Below are positions 6,591 through 14,324 of a stretch of 18,201 nucleotides of DNA, piece by piece (position 1 is the first letter of the stretch; each line of letters opens with the position of its first letter). This stretch comes from Bacteroidia bacterium (GTDB lineage: Bacteria > Bacteroidota > Bacteroidia > Bacteroidales > CAJPTX01). Below the pieces are notes generated by a model. It saw only the letters and a program-made list of their open reading frames with translations, was not told where the DNA came from and made no database searches. The DNA is taken from positions 1 through 18,201 of the forward strand of contig CAJPTV010000035.1 of assembly GCA_905373665.1 (NCBI GenBank). Reading direction: 5' to 3'. A program made the position numbers and the translations under genes.

Positions 6591-8312
6591 ATGATGAATA
6601 GAATCGGATTACTTACTGCAGCGTTGGCACTAAGCATGTCGGCTATGCTTATTGGGTGTGATAGCCCTGAGAAGATGAAGGACATCCCTCAAGAAGCTAT
6701 CCCAAAAATGGAGCCGAACCCCCTCCGCTTGGTTGGTAAGACCGTGGAAGGGAAATTGAAGGGGAGTTTCCCAGCACAGTATTTCAACAAGAAAGCTAAA
6801 CTAGAGCTCACCCCAGTACTCGTATACGAGGGGGGCGAATTGGTATTGCCGTCTAAGGTATTCCAAGGTGAGAACGTAGCTGAGAACAACACGGTCATTA
6901 CCTCGAACATCGGCGGAGCTTTCTCGCACGAATTCAAGTTCGAGTATAAGCCCGAGATGATGAAGTCTCACATGGAGATCCGCTACACCCTTTACTACGA
7001 TGGGAAGAAGCTCCCGATCGAGCGTAAGGACAAGGTGGGGATCGGTATCAATGAGACACAGAACCTCGTGGATATCGTGGCACGTCCGACGTTCATGCCT
7101 CACAACTTTGAGAAAGATCGTCAGGTTACCAAGAGCGCAGAGTTTAACTACCAGATCCAAAAGGCGGATGTGGCAAGTGGGCAGCTCACACGTGAGGATG
7201 TGAAGGAACTCCAGAACGCTATCGCTGAGCTCAAGACCAACGACAAGTTGACCCTCGAAGGGATTAGCGTGAGCGCGTATGCTTCGCCAGATGGTCCTGT
7301 AGCGTTGAACGACGACCTCTCGAAGGGGCGTGGTAAGAGCTCGCAGAACTGGTTGCAGGCTCAAATCAAGAAGAACAAGCTTGCAGCTGATGATATAAAG
7401 CTCCAAGAGGTTGCTACCGACTGGGACGGCTTTAAGAAGGCAATGGAGAACTCAGATATCGAAGACAAGGATCTTATCCTGCGCGTCCTTTCGATGTACT
7501 CTGACCCCGACGTTCGTAACCGCGAGATGCACAACCTCGGTAAGGTATTCCAAGTTGTGGCAGAGAAGATCCTCCCGAAGCTCCGTCGTGCACAAATGAT
7601 GCTCTCTTACAAGCAAATGAACCGCACGGCTGATGAAATCCAAGCGATGTTGGCTGATGGTAAGCTCCTCGAGCTCCAAGAGAACGAAGCTTACTATGCA
7701 GTAGAGGAGATCGAAAAGGACAACGCGAAGAAGGAAGCTTACTACAAGCAGTTGCTCGAAAAGTATCCTAACGCACGTGGTTACAACAACTTGGCTTGCA
7801 TGTACATCCTCAACCATAAGTTCGCGGATGCTAAGGAACAGCTGAACAAGGCGCTCGCCCTTGATGACAAGAATGGCTTCGTACTCAACAACCTCGGGGT
7901 GTTGGCTATGGAAGAAGGCAATGCAGAAGAGGCTGAAAAGTACTTCGTACGTGCAACAGATGCGGGTTCTGTAGTTCGTATTAACCTCGGTGTTTGCGCT
8001 ATCAAGCGTGGAGAGTATGCTGCGGCTGTGGATTACCTCACGGGTACGAACCACTACAACCAAGGTTTGGCACTCCTGCTCAACGAGCGTAGCGAAGCTG
8101 CAAAGAACGTCTTCAATGACATTAAGGCAAGTAACGCACGTGCTTACTACTGCTTGGCTATCATTGGTGCGCGTACACAGGATGAAAAGATGTTGCTTGA
8201 CAACCTCCGTACGGCTATCCAGATGGATGCTAGCTTGAAGACTCGCGCATCTAAGGATGTTGAGTTCGTGAAGTTTGCACAGAACGAAGTGTTCGCAGGC
8301 TTGATTAAGTAG
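6591..8312 (+). CDS. Lipoprotein with OmpA-like segment and TPR repeats
   Basis: 573 residues, function unknown. The signal peptide ends in MLIGC (Cys23), so it is a lipoprotein. The beta-rich N-terminal half (about 40-165) is followed by a stretch around SVSAYASPDGPVALNDDLSK that resembles the start of an OmpA-type peptidoglycan-binding domain, though with a weak remainder. The C-terminal half carries at least two TPRs: ARGYNNLACMYILNHKFADA and FVLNNLGVLAMEEGNAEEA, followed by more helical pairs. Homologues are familiar as conserved TPR lipoproteins of Bacteroidales, but I cannot attach a proven role. Two ATGs are possible (6591 and 6594); AGGA at 6587-6590 sits too close for the first and slightly better for the second. 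A strong terminator follows the stop. Confidence 0.8.
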   Translation: MMNRIGLLTAALALSMSAMLIGCDSPEKMKDIPQEAIPKMEPNPLRLVGKTVEGKLKGSFPAQYFNKKAKLELTPVLVYEGGELVLPSKVFQGENVAENNTVITSNIGGAFSHEFKFEYKPEMMKSHMEIRYTLYYDGKKLPIERKDKVGIGINETQNLVDIVARPTFMPHNFEKDRQVTKSAEFNYQIQKADVASGQLTREDVKELQNAIAELKTNDKLTLEGISVSAYASPDGPVALNDDLSKGRGKSSQNWLQAQIKKNKLAADDIKLQEVATDWDGFKKAMENSDIEDKDLILRVLSMYSDPDVRNREMHNLGKVFQVVAEKILPKLRRAQMMLSYKQMNRTADEIQAMLADGKLLELQENEAYYAVEEIEKDNAKKEAYYKQLLEKYPNARGYNNLACMYILNHKFADAKEQLNKALALDDKNGFVLNNLGVLAMEEGNAEEAEKYFVRATDAGSVVRINLGVCAIKRGEYAAAVDYLTGTNHYNQGLALLLNERSEAAKNVFNDIKASNARAYYCLAIIGARTQDEKMLLDNLRTAIQMDASLKTRASKDVEFVKFAQNEVFAGLIK

Positions 8313-8333
8313 TATCAACGTTGTCTAGACACA

Positions 8334-8368
8334 AGGCGTGCTCTCTTAAGTGAGGGCACGCCTTTTTT
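8334..8368 (+). terminator. Intrinsic terminator of the TPR lipoprotein gene
   Basis: AGGCGTGC (8334-8341) pairs perfectly with GCACGCCT (8356-8363), with a further CTC/GAG pairing inside the loop, and a run of six T follows (8363-8368). It begins 22 bases after the stop codon at 8312. Confidence 0.88.
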
Positions 8369-8403
8369 GTCGTCTTAAGGTAACCTTGTCGTCTTAAGGC
8401 GAC
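8367..8403 (+). repeat. 14-base tandem direct repeat after the terminator
   Basis: TTGTCGTCTTAAGG occurs at 8367-8380 and 8386-8399, separated by TAACC. The second copy continues into GTCGTCTTAAGGCGAC (8388-8403), which can fold with a GTCG/CGAC stem. It could be a duplication of terminator-flanking sequence or a binding site; no role is evident. Confidence 0.5.
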
Positions 8404-8584
8404 GGCGAGCGACACTATTGAGATGATTAACCTGCTAACAAGGAGCTAAAGGCTTCCTGCACAGCGTAGAGGATAGGTTTGAGGCTGTTATAGGCGGCAT
8501 GTCGTGCCTCTGTGACCTCACCCCCCCTGCTCTATCTAAAACCACGCGCTGTGCCCTCTTAGCGCCTATTACCGCTATTTTCCG

Positions 8585-8592
8585 TAGCTTTG
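8585..8592 (+). promoter_or_regulatory. Bacteroidetes -7 element for the acyl-CoA synthetase gene
   Basis: TAGCTTTG matches TAnnTTTG exactly and lies 25 bases before the ATG at 8618. It predicts a short leader of about 20 bases carrying AGGAG. No clear -33 element is visible. Confidence 0.6.
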
Positions 8593-8617
8593 CGAAAACA
8601 CAACGAAAGGAGTGAGT

Positions 8618-10672
8618 ATGGTTACGAAAGAATTGATTGCGCCTAAGAGCATCGTCGTGGTCGGTGCTTCAGACGACGTATACAAACCCGGGGGACGCGT
8701 CCTCGAAAACCTGATACAGTACAAATACAGCGGGCAGCTCTATGCAGTAAACCCTAAAGCAGATGTGGTGCAGGGGATTAAGGCACACAAGGCTGTGGAA
8801 GACCTTCCCGCCGTAGAGTGTGCGATCATCGCTGTTGCTGCTAAGTTCTGCCCGCATATCGTTGAGGTATTGGCAAAGGAGAAGGGGACACGAGCCTTTA
8901 TTATCCTCTCTGCTGGCTTCCACGAAGAAAACGAGGAAGGGGCAAAGCTCGAACGCCAAGTAGTCGATATCATCAATAGCGTAGGCGGTTCGCTCATCGG
9001 ACCGAACTGCATTGGAATGATGAACTCGAACTATACGGGCGTCTTCAGCCGTCCGATCCCGAAGTTCAATCCGAAGGGAGTGGATTTTATCACCGGTTCG
9101 GGGGCTACAGCGGTCTTTATTCTCGAGTTGGGGATGCAGCAGGGACTCCAGTTCTCTTCGGTCTTTTCGGTGGGAAATAGTGCCCAATTAGGCGTAGAAG
9201 AGATTCTAGAATACCTAGACGAATCGTTTGACCCTGCGACCTCCTCGCGTGTGAAGCTCCTCTATGTAGAAAGCATTTCTAACCCCGATAAGCTCCTGAA
9301 ACACGCCCGTTCGCTCATTAGCAAGGGCTGTCGGATTGCGGCAGTAAAAGCGGGCTCGTCGGAAGCAGGAAGCCGCGCCGCAAGTTCGCACACGGGCGCT
9401 ATGGCAAGTAGCGACGTTGCCGTGGATGCGCTCTTCCGCAAGGCAGGGATTGTGCGCTGCCGTGGCCGTCAAGAGCTGTTGACCGTGGCGAGTATTTTCA
9501 CCCTCCCCCCGTTACAGGGAAAGCGTATTGCGATTATTACTCACGCAGGGGGACCCGCGGTGATGCTTACCGACTCGCTCTCGAACGGTAAGATGGAAGT
9601 GCCTAAGATTAGCGGCGAGAAGGCTGAGGAGCTTCTTGCGAAGCTCTTCCCAGGCTCATCGGTGGCTAACCCGATAGACTTCTTAGCTACGGGGACTGCC
9701 GAACAATTGGGCTATATCATCGACGCTTGTGAAAAGGATTTCGACGTGGACGGAATGGCCGTAATCTTTGGTAGCCCAGGGCTATTCCCCGTTTACGATG
9801 TTTACGACCTCCTTTCCGAACGGATGCGTTCGTGCAAGAAGCCTATTTTCCCCATCCTGCCTTCGGTGGTTAACGTAGCAGATGAGATAGCGCAGTTCGT
9901 AGCGAAGGGGAATATCTACTTCCCCGAGGAGGTGGTCTTTGGCGATGCGCTCTGCCGTATTATGCAGACCCCCGCGCCACAGCCTGAGAATGCCCCCTTA
10001 CCCGAGGTGGATAAAAAGACCATTCGTGCGATTGTCGATGCAGCGCCCGACGGTTACCTAGCGCCCGATAAAGTGCAGGCTCTCCTTGACGCAGCAGGCA
10101 TTGTGCGTGCTGGCGAAGCCGTTGTGACGAGTGCTGAGGAGGCAGTAAAGGCTGCTGAGAAGTTGGGTTACCCTGTGGTGATGAAGGTCGTAGGGCCTGT
10201 GCACAAGTCGGATGTCGGCGGGGTTAAGCTCAATGTCAAGGATGCGGCGACGGTGCGTGCCGAGTTTGAGCGGATGATTCAAATCAAGGACACGACGGCG
10301 ATCCTTTTACAGCCGATGCTCAGCGGTTCGGAACTCTTCGTTGGTGGCAAGCGTGACGAGCGTTTCGGAGCGATGGTGCTCTGTGGTATGGGCGGTATCT
10401 TTATCGAGGTCTTGAAAGACGTTGTGGCTGGGCTTGCGCCTATCGCTACCCCAGAGGCTATGGAGATGATCGCTAAGCTCCGTAGCGTGAAAATCCTTGA
10501 CGGGGTACGTGGTCAAGCACCGATCCCGCGTGAGAAGTTCGCCGAAGTGGTGTCGCGTCTTAGCGTATTGATGACGGTTGCCCCAGAGATCTTTGAGATG
10601 GACTTAAATCCACTCCTCGGGACAGAAAAGGGTGTAGTGGCTGTGGATGCTCGCATCCGGATTGCGCGCTAG
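8618..10672 (+). CDS. ADP-forming acyl-CoA synthetase (acetate-CoA ligase type), alpha and beta parts fused
   Basis: 684 residues. It interconverts acyl-CoA + ADP + phosphate and acid + ATP + CoA, a substrate-level ATP step in fermentation of amino acids or acetate formation. The order is CoA-binding Rossmann domain (SIVVVGASDD at 11-20), succinyl-CoA-ligase-like domains, and a C-terminal ATP-grasp domain (about 465-684). His258 in AASSHTGAMASS matches the phosphorylated catalytic histidine of the alpha part; GPVHKSDVGGVKL (around 526-538) holds the histidine of the beta part. I chose the ATG at 8618 over a GTG at 8612, because AGGAG (8608-8612) overlaps the GTG but is spaced 5 bases from the ATG. 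The acyl substrate cannot be read from the sequence. A 47-residue membrane peptide starts 2 bases after the stop. Confidence 0.92.
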   Translation: MVTKELIAPKSIVVVGASDDVYKPGGRVLENLIQYKYSGQLYAVNPKADVVQGIKAHKAVEDLPAVECAIIAVAAKFCPHIVEVLAKEKGTRAFIILSAGFHEENEEGAKLERQVVDIINSVGGSLIGPNCIGMMNSNYTGVFSRPIPKFNPKGVDFITGSGATAVFILELGMQQGLQFSSVFSVGNSAQLGVEEILEYLDESFDPATSSRVKLLYVESISNPDKLLKHARSLISKGCRIAAVKAGSSEAGSRAASSHTGAMASSDVAVDALFRKAGIVRCRGRQELLTVASIFTLPPLQGKRIAIITHAGGPAVMLTDSLSNGKMEVPKISGEKAEELLAKLFPGSSVANPIDFLATGTAEQLGYIIDACEKDFDVDGMAVIFGSPGLFPVYDVYDLLSERMRSCKKPIFPILPSVVNVADEIAQFVAKGNIYFPEEVVFGDALCRIMQTPAPQPENAPLPEVDKKTIRAIVDAAPDGYLAPDKVQALLDAAGIVRAGEAVVTSAEEAVKAAEKLGYPVVMKVVGPVHKSDVGGVKLNVKDAATVRAEFERMIQIKDTTAILLQPMLSGSELFVGGKRDERFGAMVLCGMGGIFIEVLKDVVAGLAPIATPEAMEMIAKLRSVKILDGVRGQAPIPREKFAEVVSRLSVLMTVAPEIFEMDLNPLLGTEKGVVAVDARIRIAR

Positions 10673-10674
10673 TG

Positions 10675-10818
10675 ATGGAAGAGTCGCCTAAGAAAGGACT
10701 GACAAAGAATGAATGGATGCTCATCGCCCTTGTGGCGGTGGGCGTCCTTCTTGTTGCACTGAAGTGGGAGCCGATCTCTAAGGCGGTTATCGAATCCTTT
10801 AGTGCCTACTTCAAGTAG
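10675..10818 (+). CDS. Small single-span membrane protein (47 residues)
   Basis: An open frame of 47 codons from ATG 10675, beginning MEESPKKGLTKNEWMLIALV and ending ESFSAYFK. It has a basic, charged N-terminus, one hydrophobic helix (about residues 14-29, WMLIALVAVGVLLVAL) and an amphipathic C-terminal tail. It starts 2 bases after the stop of the acyl-CoA synthetase gene, whose final AGTG bases run into it, so it is probably co-translated. A clean transmembrane pattern in this position is unlikely by chance. The family and function are not recognised; it could be a membrane anchor or regulator for the neighbouring enzyme, or simply an unrelated small membrane protein. Confidence 0.65.
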   Translation: MEESPKKGLTKNEWMLIALVAVGVLLVALKWEPISKAVIESFSAYFK

Positions 10819-10894
10819 TTTATAGAACAAATAGACGCCTGAGTTCGTTATAACAGACTTGGCGCTAGTCAACGAATCTGGCGCTGGGTGCGTG

Positions 10895-11989
10895 ATGTAC
10901 ATACAAGATTTACAGGCGTTCCATTTCAAGAGTTACGACTTCCTTGAGGTCTCGCTCCACCCCCACCTTAATTTCCTCGTAGGGAACAATGGGCAAGGAA
11001 AGACGAACGTGCTCGATATGCTGTATTATCTGAGCCTTTGCAAGTCGCCACAACGTTTCCCTGATACTTCCCTTATCCAACACAATGCCCAGCAAGCCAT
11101 CTTGCGAGGAAGCTACGTTGCTGCAGAACAGACCTGCTCGGTAGCAATCTCTATCAAGCCCCACACCACAAAAGAGGTGCTGTATAACGACGCTCCCTAC
11201 GAACGGCTAACAGACCACATCGGGCGTATCCCCTTAGTAGCCGTCTACCCACAAGATATTGATTTAGCCCTAGATGGGGGCGATCTCAAGCGGCGTTTTA
11301 TGAATGCCACGATCTCGCAATATGCGAAAGAGTACCTCCCGACCTATCAACGTTACGCCCAATTGCTCTCACAACGCAACGCCCTCCTTAGGGGCATCCC
11401 CGACGAGACGCTCCTCGGGGCTCTCGACGAGCAGTTGGTGAGCCTAGGCTTGCAACTCTATCTCCAGCGTAAGGCATTCTGCGAAGCGCTCAGCCCGCTT
11501 TTTCACTACTACTACACGTTGCTTGCGCAGAGCGAGGAGCAACCCGACCTCTCTTATCAATCACAGCTCGCCGAGGGCGATTTCCTAACTCAGCTTCGTG
11601 AGGCGCGCGTGCGTGACCTCCGAATGGGCTATACCACGGTTGGGATTCAGCGAGACTCTATAGAGTTTACCCTTGGGGGGCATCCCCTCCGTCGCGAAGG
11701 GTCGCAGGGGCAACAAAAGACCTTTGTGGTGGCCCTCCGCTTGGCACAGTTCCGTTACCTTGCCGATCTGCTCCATGAGCCACCGCTCCTCCTCCTCGAC
11801 GACATCTTTGACCGCTTTGATGCGGAGCGTGTAGGGCGACTTATTGAGTTGCTCAATGCTGAGGAGTTTCAACAAATCTTTATCACCGATACCACCACGC
11901 CCACAGTCCTTCGGAGTTTGGATGCTGCCGCCTACTCCCTTTTCCAAGTAGAGAAAAGCACCCTAACCCTACAACAATCGTCATGTTAG
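10895..11989 (+). CDS. recF: DNA replication and repair protein RecF
   Basis: 364 residues from ATG 10895 (MYIQDLQAFHFKSYDFLEVS), the usual RecF N-terminus. A TTG 36 bases upstream would only add a non-homologous tail. RecF is an SMC-like ATPase that recognises gapped DNA and helps load RecA. The Walker A is GNNGQGKT (30-37), followed by NVLDMLYYLSLCKSPQ; the ABC-type signature is SQGQQK (270-275) and the Walker B is LLLLDDIFDRFD (about 298-309). The length is normal. The stop overlaps the start of the DUF721 gene by 7 bases, so the two are translationally coupled. I see no exact -7 element immediately upstream, so it may be read from the acyl-CoA synthetase promoter or from one I cannot recognise. 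Confidence 0.95.
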   Translation: MYIQDLQAFHFKSYDFLEVSLHPHLNFLVGNNGQGKTNVLDMLYYLSLCKSPQRFPDTSLIQHNAQQAILRGSYVAAEQTCSVAISIKPHTTKEVLYNDAPYERLTDHIGRIPLVAVYPQDIDLALDGGDLKRRFMNATISQYAKEYLPTYQRYAQLLSQRNALLRGIPDETLLGALDEQLVSLGLQLYLQRKAFCEALSPLFHYYYTLLAQSEEQPDLSYQSQLAEGDFLTQLREARVRDLRMGYTTVGIQRDSIEFTLGGHPLRREGSQGQQKTFVVALRLAQFRYLADLLHEPPLLLLDDIFDRFDAERVGRLIELLNAEEFQQIFITDTTTPTVLRSLDAAAYSLFQVEKSTLTLQQSSC

Positions 11990-12300
11990 AAACCAAACGA
12001 ATCTTTCTCCCGCGCCGCGAACCGCGTTCGCTGGGGGACGCTCTTGCGAAATACCTCCGTTCCAACCCCGAGATGTTACGGAAGTATACCCTTGCCGTAG
12101 CAACCGAACTTTGGACGACGGCAAACTCTGCCGATATTGTGCGCGAGACGGGCGCTATTTCGCTGCGAAACAATGTCCTTTATATAACTATCCACAACCC
12201 CGCCTTGCGCGCTAGTTTGACCACTCTACGCAACAATATCCTTGCGCGATTGAATGAGGAACTCCGCATTGCCCGTCTTTCGGATGTTAAGTTCGTGTAA
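11983..12300 (+). CDS. DUF721 (DciA-like) protein
   Basis: 105 residues, a small basic protein of the DUF721 family, whose DciA members help load the replicative helicase in bacteria without DnaC. Visible pattern: SLGDALAKYLRSNPEM near the N-terminus, then ELWTTANSADIVRETGAISLRNNVLYITIHNPALRASL, a typical core with beta-strands, and a C-terminal LRNNILARLNE helix. It overlaps the end of recF by 7 bases and its stop codon overlaps the next start by 1 base. The recF-DUF721 pairing is common across Bacteroidetes and many other bacteria, which supports the call. Whether this copy works as a helicase loader is inferred from the family. Confidence 0.85.
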   Translation: MLETKRIFLPRREPRSLGDALAKYLRSNPEMLRKYTLAVATELWTTANSADIVRETGAISLRNNVLYITIHNPALRASLTTLRNNILARLNEELRIARLSDVKFV

Positions 12301-13367
12301 TGATGGATACTCTAAACTCGGTTCTCGCTCCCTCCTCCCTTGCGCGTTTACGCCGCCTTTTAGACGGTGTGCAGCGGGTAGCCATCTTCTGCCACGCACG
12401 CCCTGATGGCGATGCGATAGGCTCGTCGTTGGGGTTAGCGAATTTGCTGGTCGCACAAGGGTGTACGGTGATGTGTGTCGCGCCGAACCTTGCCCCCGAA
12501 CATATTGCTTGGCCAGAGGGGCACGAGTGGCTCTATTGTTACGAATCGGAGAGTGCCGACGTACGCGCCTTCCTCCCGACGTGCGAGCTCTTCTTTTGCT
12601 TGGACTTTAACAACCTTGCGCGCCTTGACGAGCCCCTGATGCTCTACCTCGAGACCCTCCCACAGCCGCGCGTGATGATCGACCACCACCCCTATCCTGA
12701 CCTCGACTTTGACTTGCTCTTTTCGATGCCCGAGGCGAGCTCTACGTGTGAACTCCTTACGGAGTTAATCTTGCGCTTTTGGGGACGCGAGGCGCTCACA
12801 AAACGAGTGGCAACGCCGCTCTATATGGGGCTTATGACCGACACGGGCTCGTTTAGCTACTCTTGCTCGCGGGGACGTACGTTTGAAATAGCGGGCATCT
12901 TGGTAGACCAAGGGGTGGACGTCCCCAATATCCAGTCGCATGTCTACAATTCGCGCTCGTTCGACAGCGTGATGTTGCAGTCGTTTCTCCTGCTCCGCAA
13001 GACGAACTTCTTTGCTGGCAAACGGGTGGCGCTGATTAAGCTTTCGCAAGCCACACAAAACGAATACTATTACCAGCCGGGCGACTCCGAAGGGTTGGTC
13101 AACCTCCCATTGAGTATTGCGGAGGTTGAAATCTCTATCTTATTGACAGAACGGGTGAATGGGACGGTACGCGTCTCGGTACGCTCGACGCGCGCCCACA
13201 CGATCAACCATCTCATGTCGCGTTACTTTAACGGTGGTGGGCATCCGCAGGCTGCGGGCGGGACGCTCCGCATGTCGATGCACCAAGCTATCAATTTCAC
13301 ACAAGAGATCTTTGAGCAGTTCTTAAGTCCGAAACAGCTCGTGGTGGAAGAGGGGCGAGGAGAGTAA
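12300..13367 (+). CDS. DHH/DHHA1 phosphoesterase (NrnA-like oligoribonuclease / pAp phosphatase)
   Basis: 355 residues. NrnA-type enzymes degrade 2-5-base oligoribonucleotides, and often cyclic dinucleotide breakdown products and pAp. The DHH half shows HARPDGDAIGSSLG (His32, Asp36, Asp38), LDFNNLARL (Asp102), the DHH itself at 128-130 (MIDHHPYPDLD) and GLMTDTGSF (Asp181), all metal ligands. The DHHA1 half ends in GGGHPQAAGG (312-321), which binds substrate. The length fits NrnA (about 320-350) and excludes full RecJ. It starts at the ATG that shares a base with the preceding TAA; a second ATG follows at once. It is the last gene of the recF operon and converges on the GldA-like gene with 51 bases between stops; no clear terminator is visible there. 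Confidence 0.9.
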   Translation: MMDTLNSVLAPSSLARLRRLLDGVQRVAIFCHARPDGDAIGSSLGLANLLVAQGCTVMCVAPNLAPEHIAWPEGHEWLYCYESESADVRAFLPTCELFFCLDFNNLARLDEPLMLYLETLPQPRVMIDHHPYPDLDFDLLFSMPEASSTCELLTELILRFWGREALTKRVATPLYMGLMTDTGSFSYSCSRGRTFEIAGILVDQGVDVPNIQSHVYNSRSFDSVMLQSFLLLRKTNFFAGKRVALIKLSQATQNEYYYQPGDSEGLVNLPLSIAEVEISILLTERVNGTVRVSVRSTRAHTINHLMSRYFNGGGHPQAAGGTLRMSMHQAINFTQEIFEQFLSPKQLVVEEGRGE

Positions 13368-13418
13368 TCTCTGTCGCCCAACGTCTTACCCTAGCTCCAA
13401 CGCGCCTTATTTCCGTCC

Positions 13419-14321
13419 TTACGACACCGTTAGGCTATGAAATACCTCCTCAAGGTGCGAGGTGCGCTGATAGAGCGTATGAAGGGTATACCCGCCATGG
13501 CTTGCCGCTTCAAAGAGACGCGGACGAAGATCCTCACTAAGTGAGCTGCGGATGAGCCAGTCCCCTGACGGTTCTTGTGAGAGGAGAGCGTCGGGACACC
13601 ACCCTTGTAGTACCTCCCGCGTGGGCGAGGAAACGAACCCTACCACATAGACCCGCTCACTGCGACTGCGCAGGAGCTCTGCTGTGCTACTTACCGCCAC
13701 CAATGCCCCCTCGCGGATGATCGCTACGCTGTCGCACAGCGCTTCTACCTCCTGCATGATGTGCGTCGAAAAGAGCACAGCGCGATTACGCCCTACCTCA
13801 CGGATCACATTGCGTATTTCCACGATCTGATTCGGGTCGAGCCCATTCGTCGCTTCGTCAAGGATGAGCGTATCAGGGTCGCACAACAGGGCTGCTGCTA
13901 GCCCGACGCGCTGCTTATACCCTTTGGAAAGGATTTTTATGCGCCGTCCCCGCATCGCCTTCAAGCCAGTGAGCTCGCCAATCTCTTCGACACGTTTGCG
14001 GACGTTGCGTAGCCCGTAGAGGTTACCCACATAGTGCAGGTACTCGTAGGTATAAAGCTCGCCGTAAAGGGGATTCTGTTCGGGAAGATACCCCAGCTTG
14101 GCACGCCACGAACCGTCGTCGCCTGTCACCGAAAGCCCATTCACAAACACTTGCCCAGAGGTCGGGCGCAGTCCGCCAGTGAGGATGCGCATCGTGGTGG
14201 ATTTTCCCGCCCCGTTCGGCCCTAACAGCCCGAGGATCTGCCCCGGGCGTACCTCGAGGGTTATCCCCCGCAACACCTCTCTTTCGCCAAAAGACTTGCG
14301 AAGCTCCGTGATAGCGATCAT
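13419..14321 (-). CDS. ABC transporter ATP-binding protein, GldA-like
   Basis: 300 residues, a complete ATPase subunit. Walker A GPNGAGKST (34-42), Q-loop LPEQNP (Gln82), signature LSKGYKQR (131-138), Walker B TLILDEATNGLDPNQ (151-165) and H-loop His187 in FSTHIMQEVE. LSKGY(K/R)QRVGLAAALL followed by a DPNQ block is what I know from GldA of gliding Bacteroidetes and from related drug and sodium exporters (NatA/CcmA class). Most such proteins read DEPT at Walker B, and DEAT here is a small deviation. A C-terminal extension of about 80 residues follows the ATPase core. The gene begins 3 bases after the stop of the secreted-protein gene. No permease gene follows within the window, so its partner must lie elsewhere. 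Confidence 0.88.
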   Translation of the reverse strand: MIAITELRKSFGEREVLRGITLEVRPGQILGLLGPNGAGKSTTMRILTGGLRPTSGQVFVNGLSVTGDDGSWRAKLGYLPEQNPLYGELYTYEYLHYVGNLYGLRNVRKRVEEIGELTGLKAMRGRRIKILSKGYKQRVGLAAALLCDPDTLILDEATNGLDPNQIVEIRNVIREVGRNRAVLFSTHIMQEVEALCDSVAIIREGALVAVSSTAELLRSRSERVYVVGFVSSPTREVLQGWCPDALLSQEPSGDWLIRSSLSEDLRPRLFEAASHGGYTLHTLYQRTSHLEEVFHSLTVS

Positions 14322-14324
14322 CGT

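Larger units (their letters stand above)
8313..8617. other. Intergenic region between the TPR lipoprotein and acyl-CoA synthetase genes
   Basis: 305 bases containing the terminator (8334-8368), a 14-base direct repeat (8367-8380 and 8386-8399), a small palindrome (8388-8403) and the -7 element at 8585-8592. I found no convincing gene in the rest (about 8404-8580). Confidence 0.6.

Noticed and set aside
7452..8318. A 288-codon minus-strand frame opposite the TPR lipoprotein gene
   Set aside because: It lies wholly antisense to a well-supported gene, is rich in Val/Leu/Cys as expected for the complement of such codons, and has no recognisable motif.
8367..8403. Possible CRISPR-like repeat-spacer pattern
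   Set aside because: Only two 14-base units with a 5-base spacer; far too short, and no cas genes are near.
10859..10894. A TTG start giving RecF 12 extra residues
   Set aside because: RecF proteins characteristically begin right at the M-Y-I-x-x-L-x-x-x-x-F pattern, which fits the ATG at 10895.
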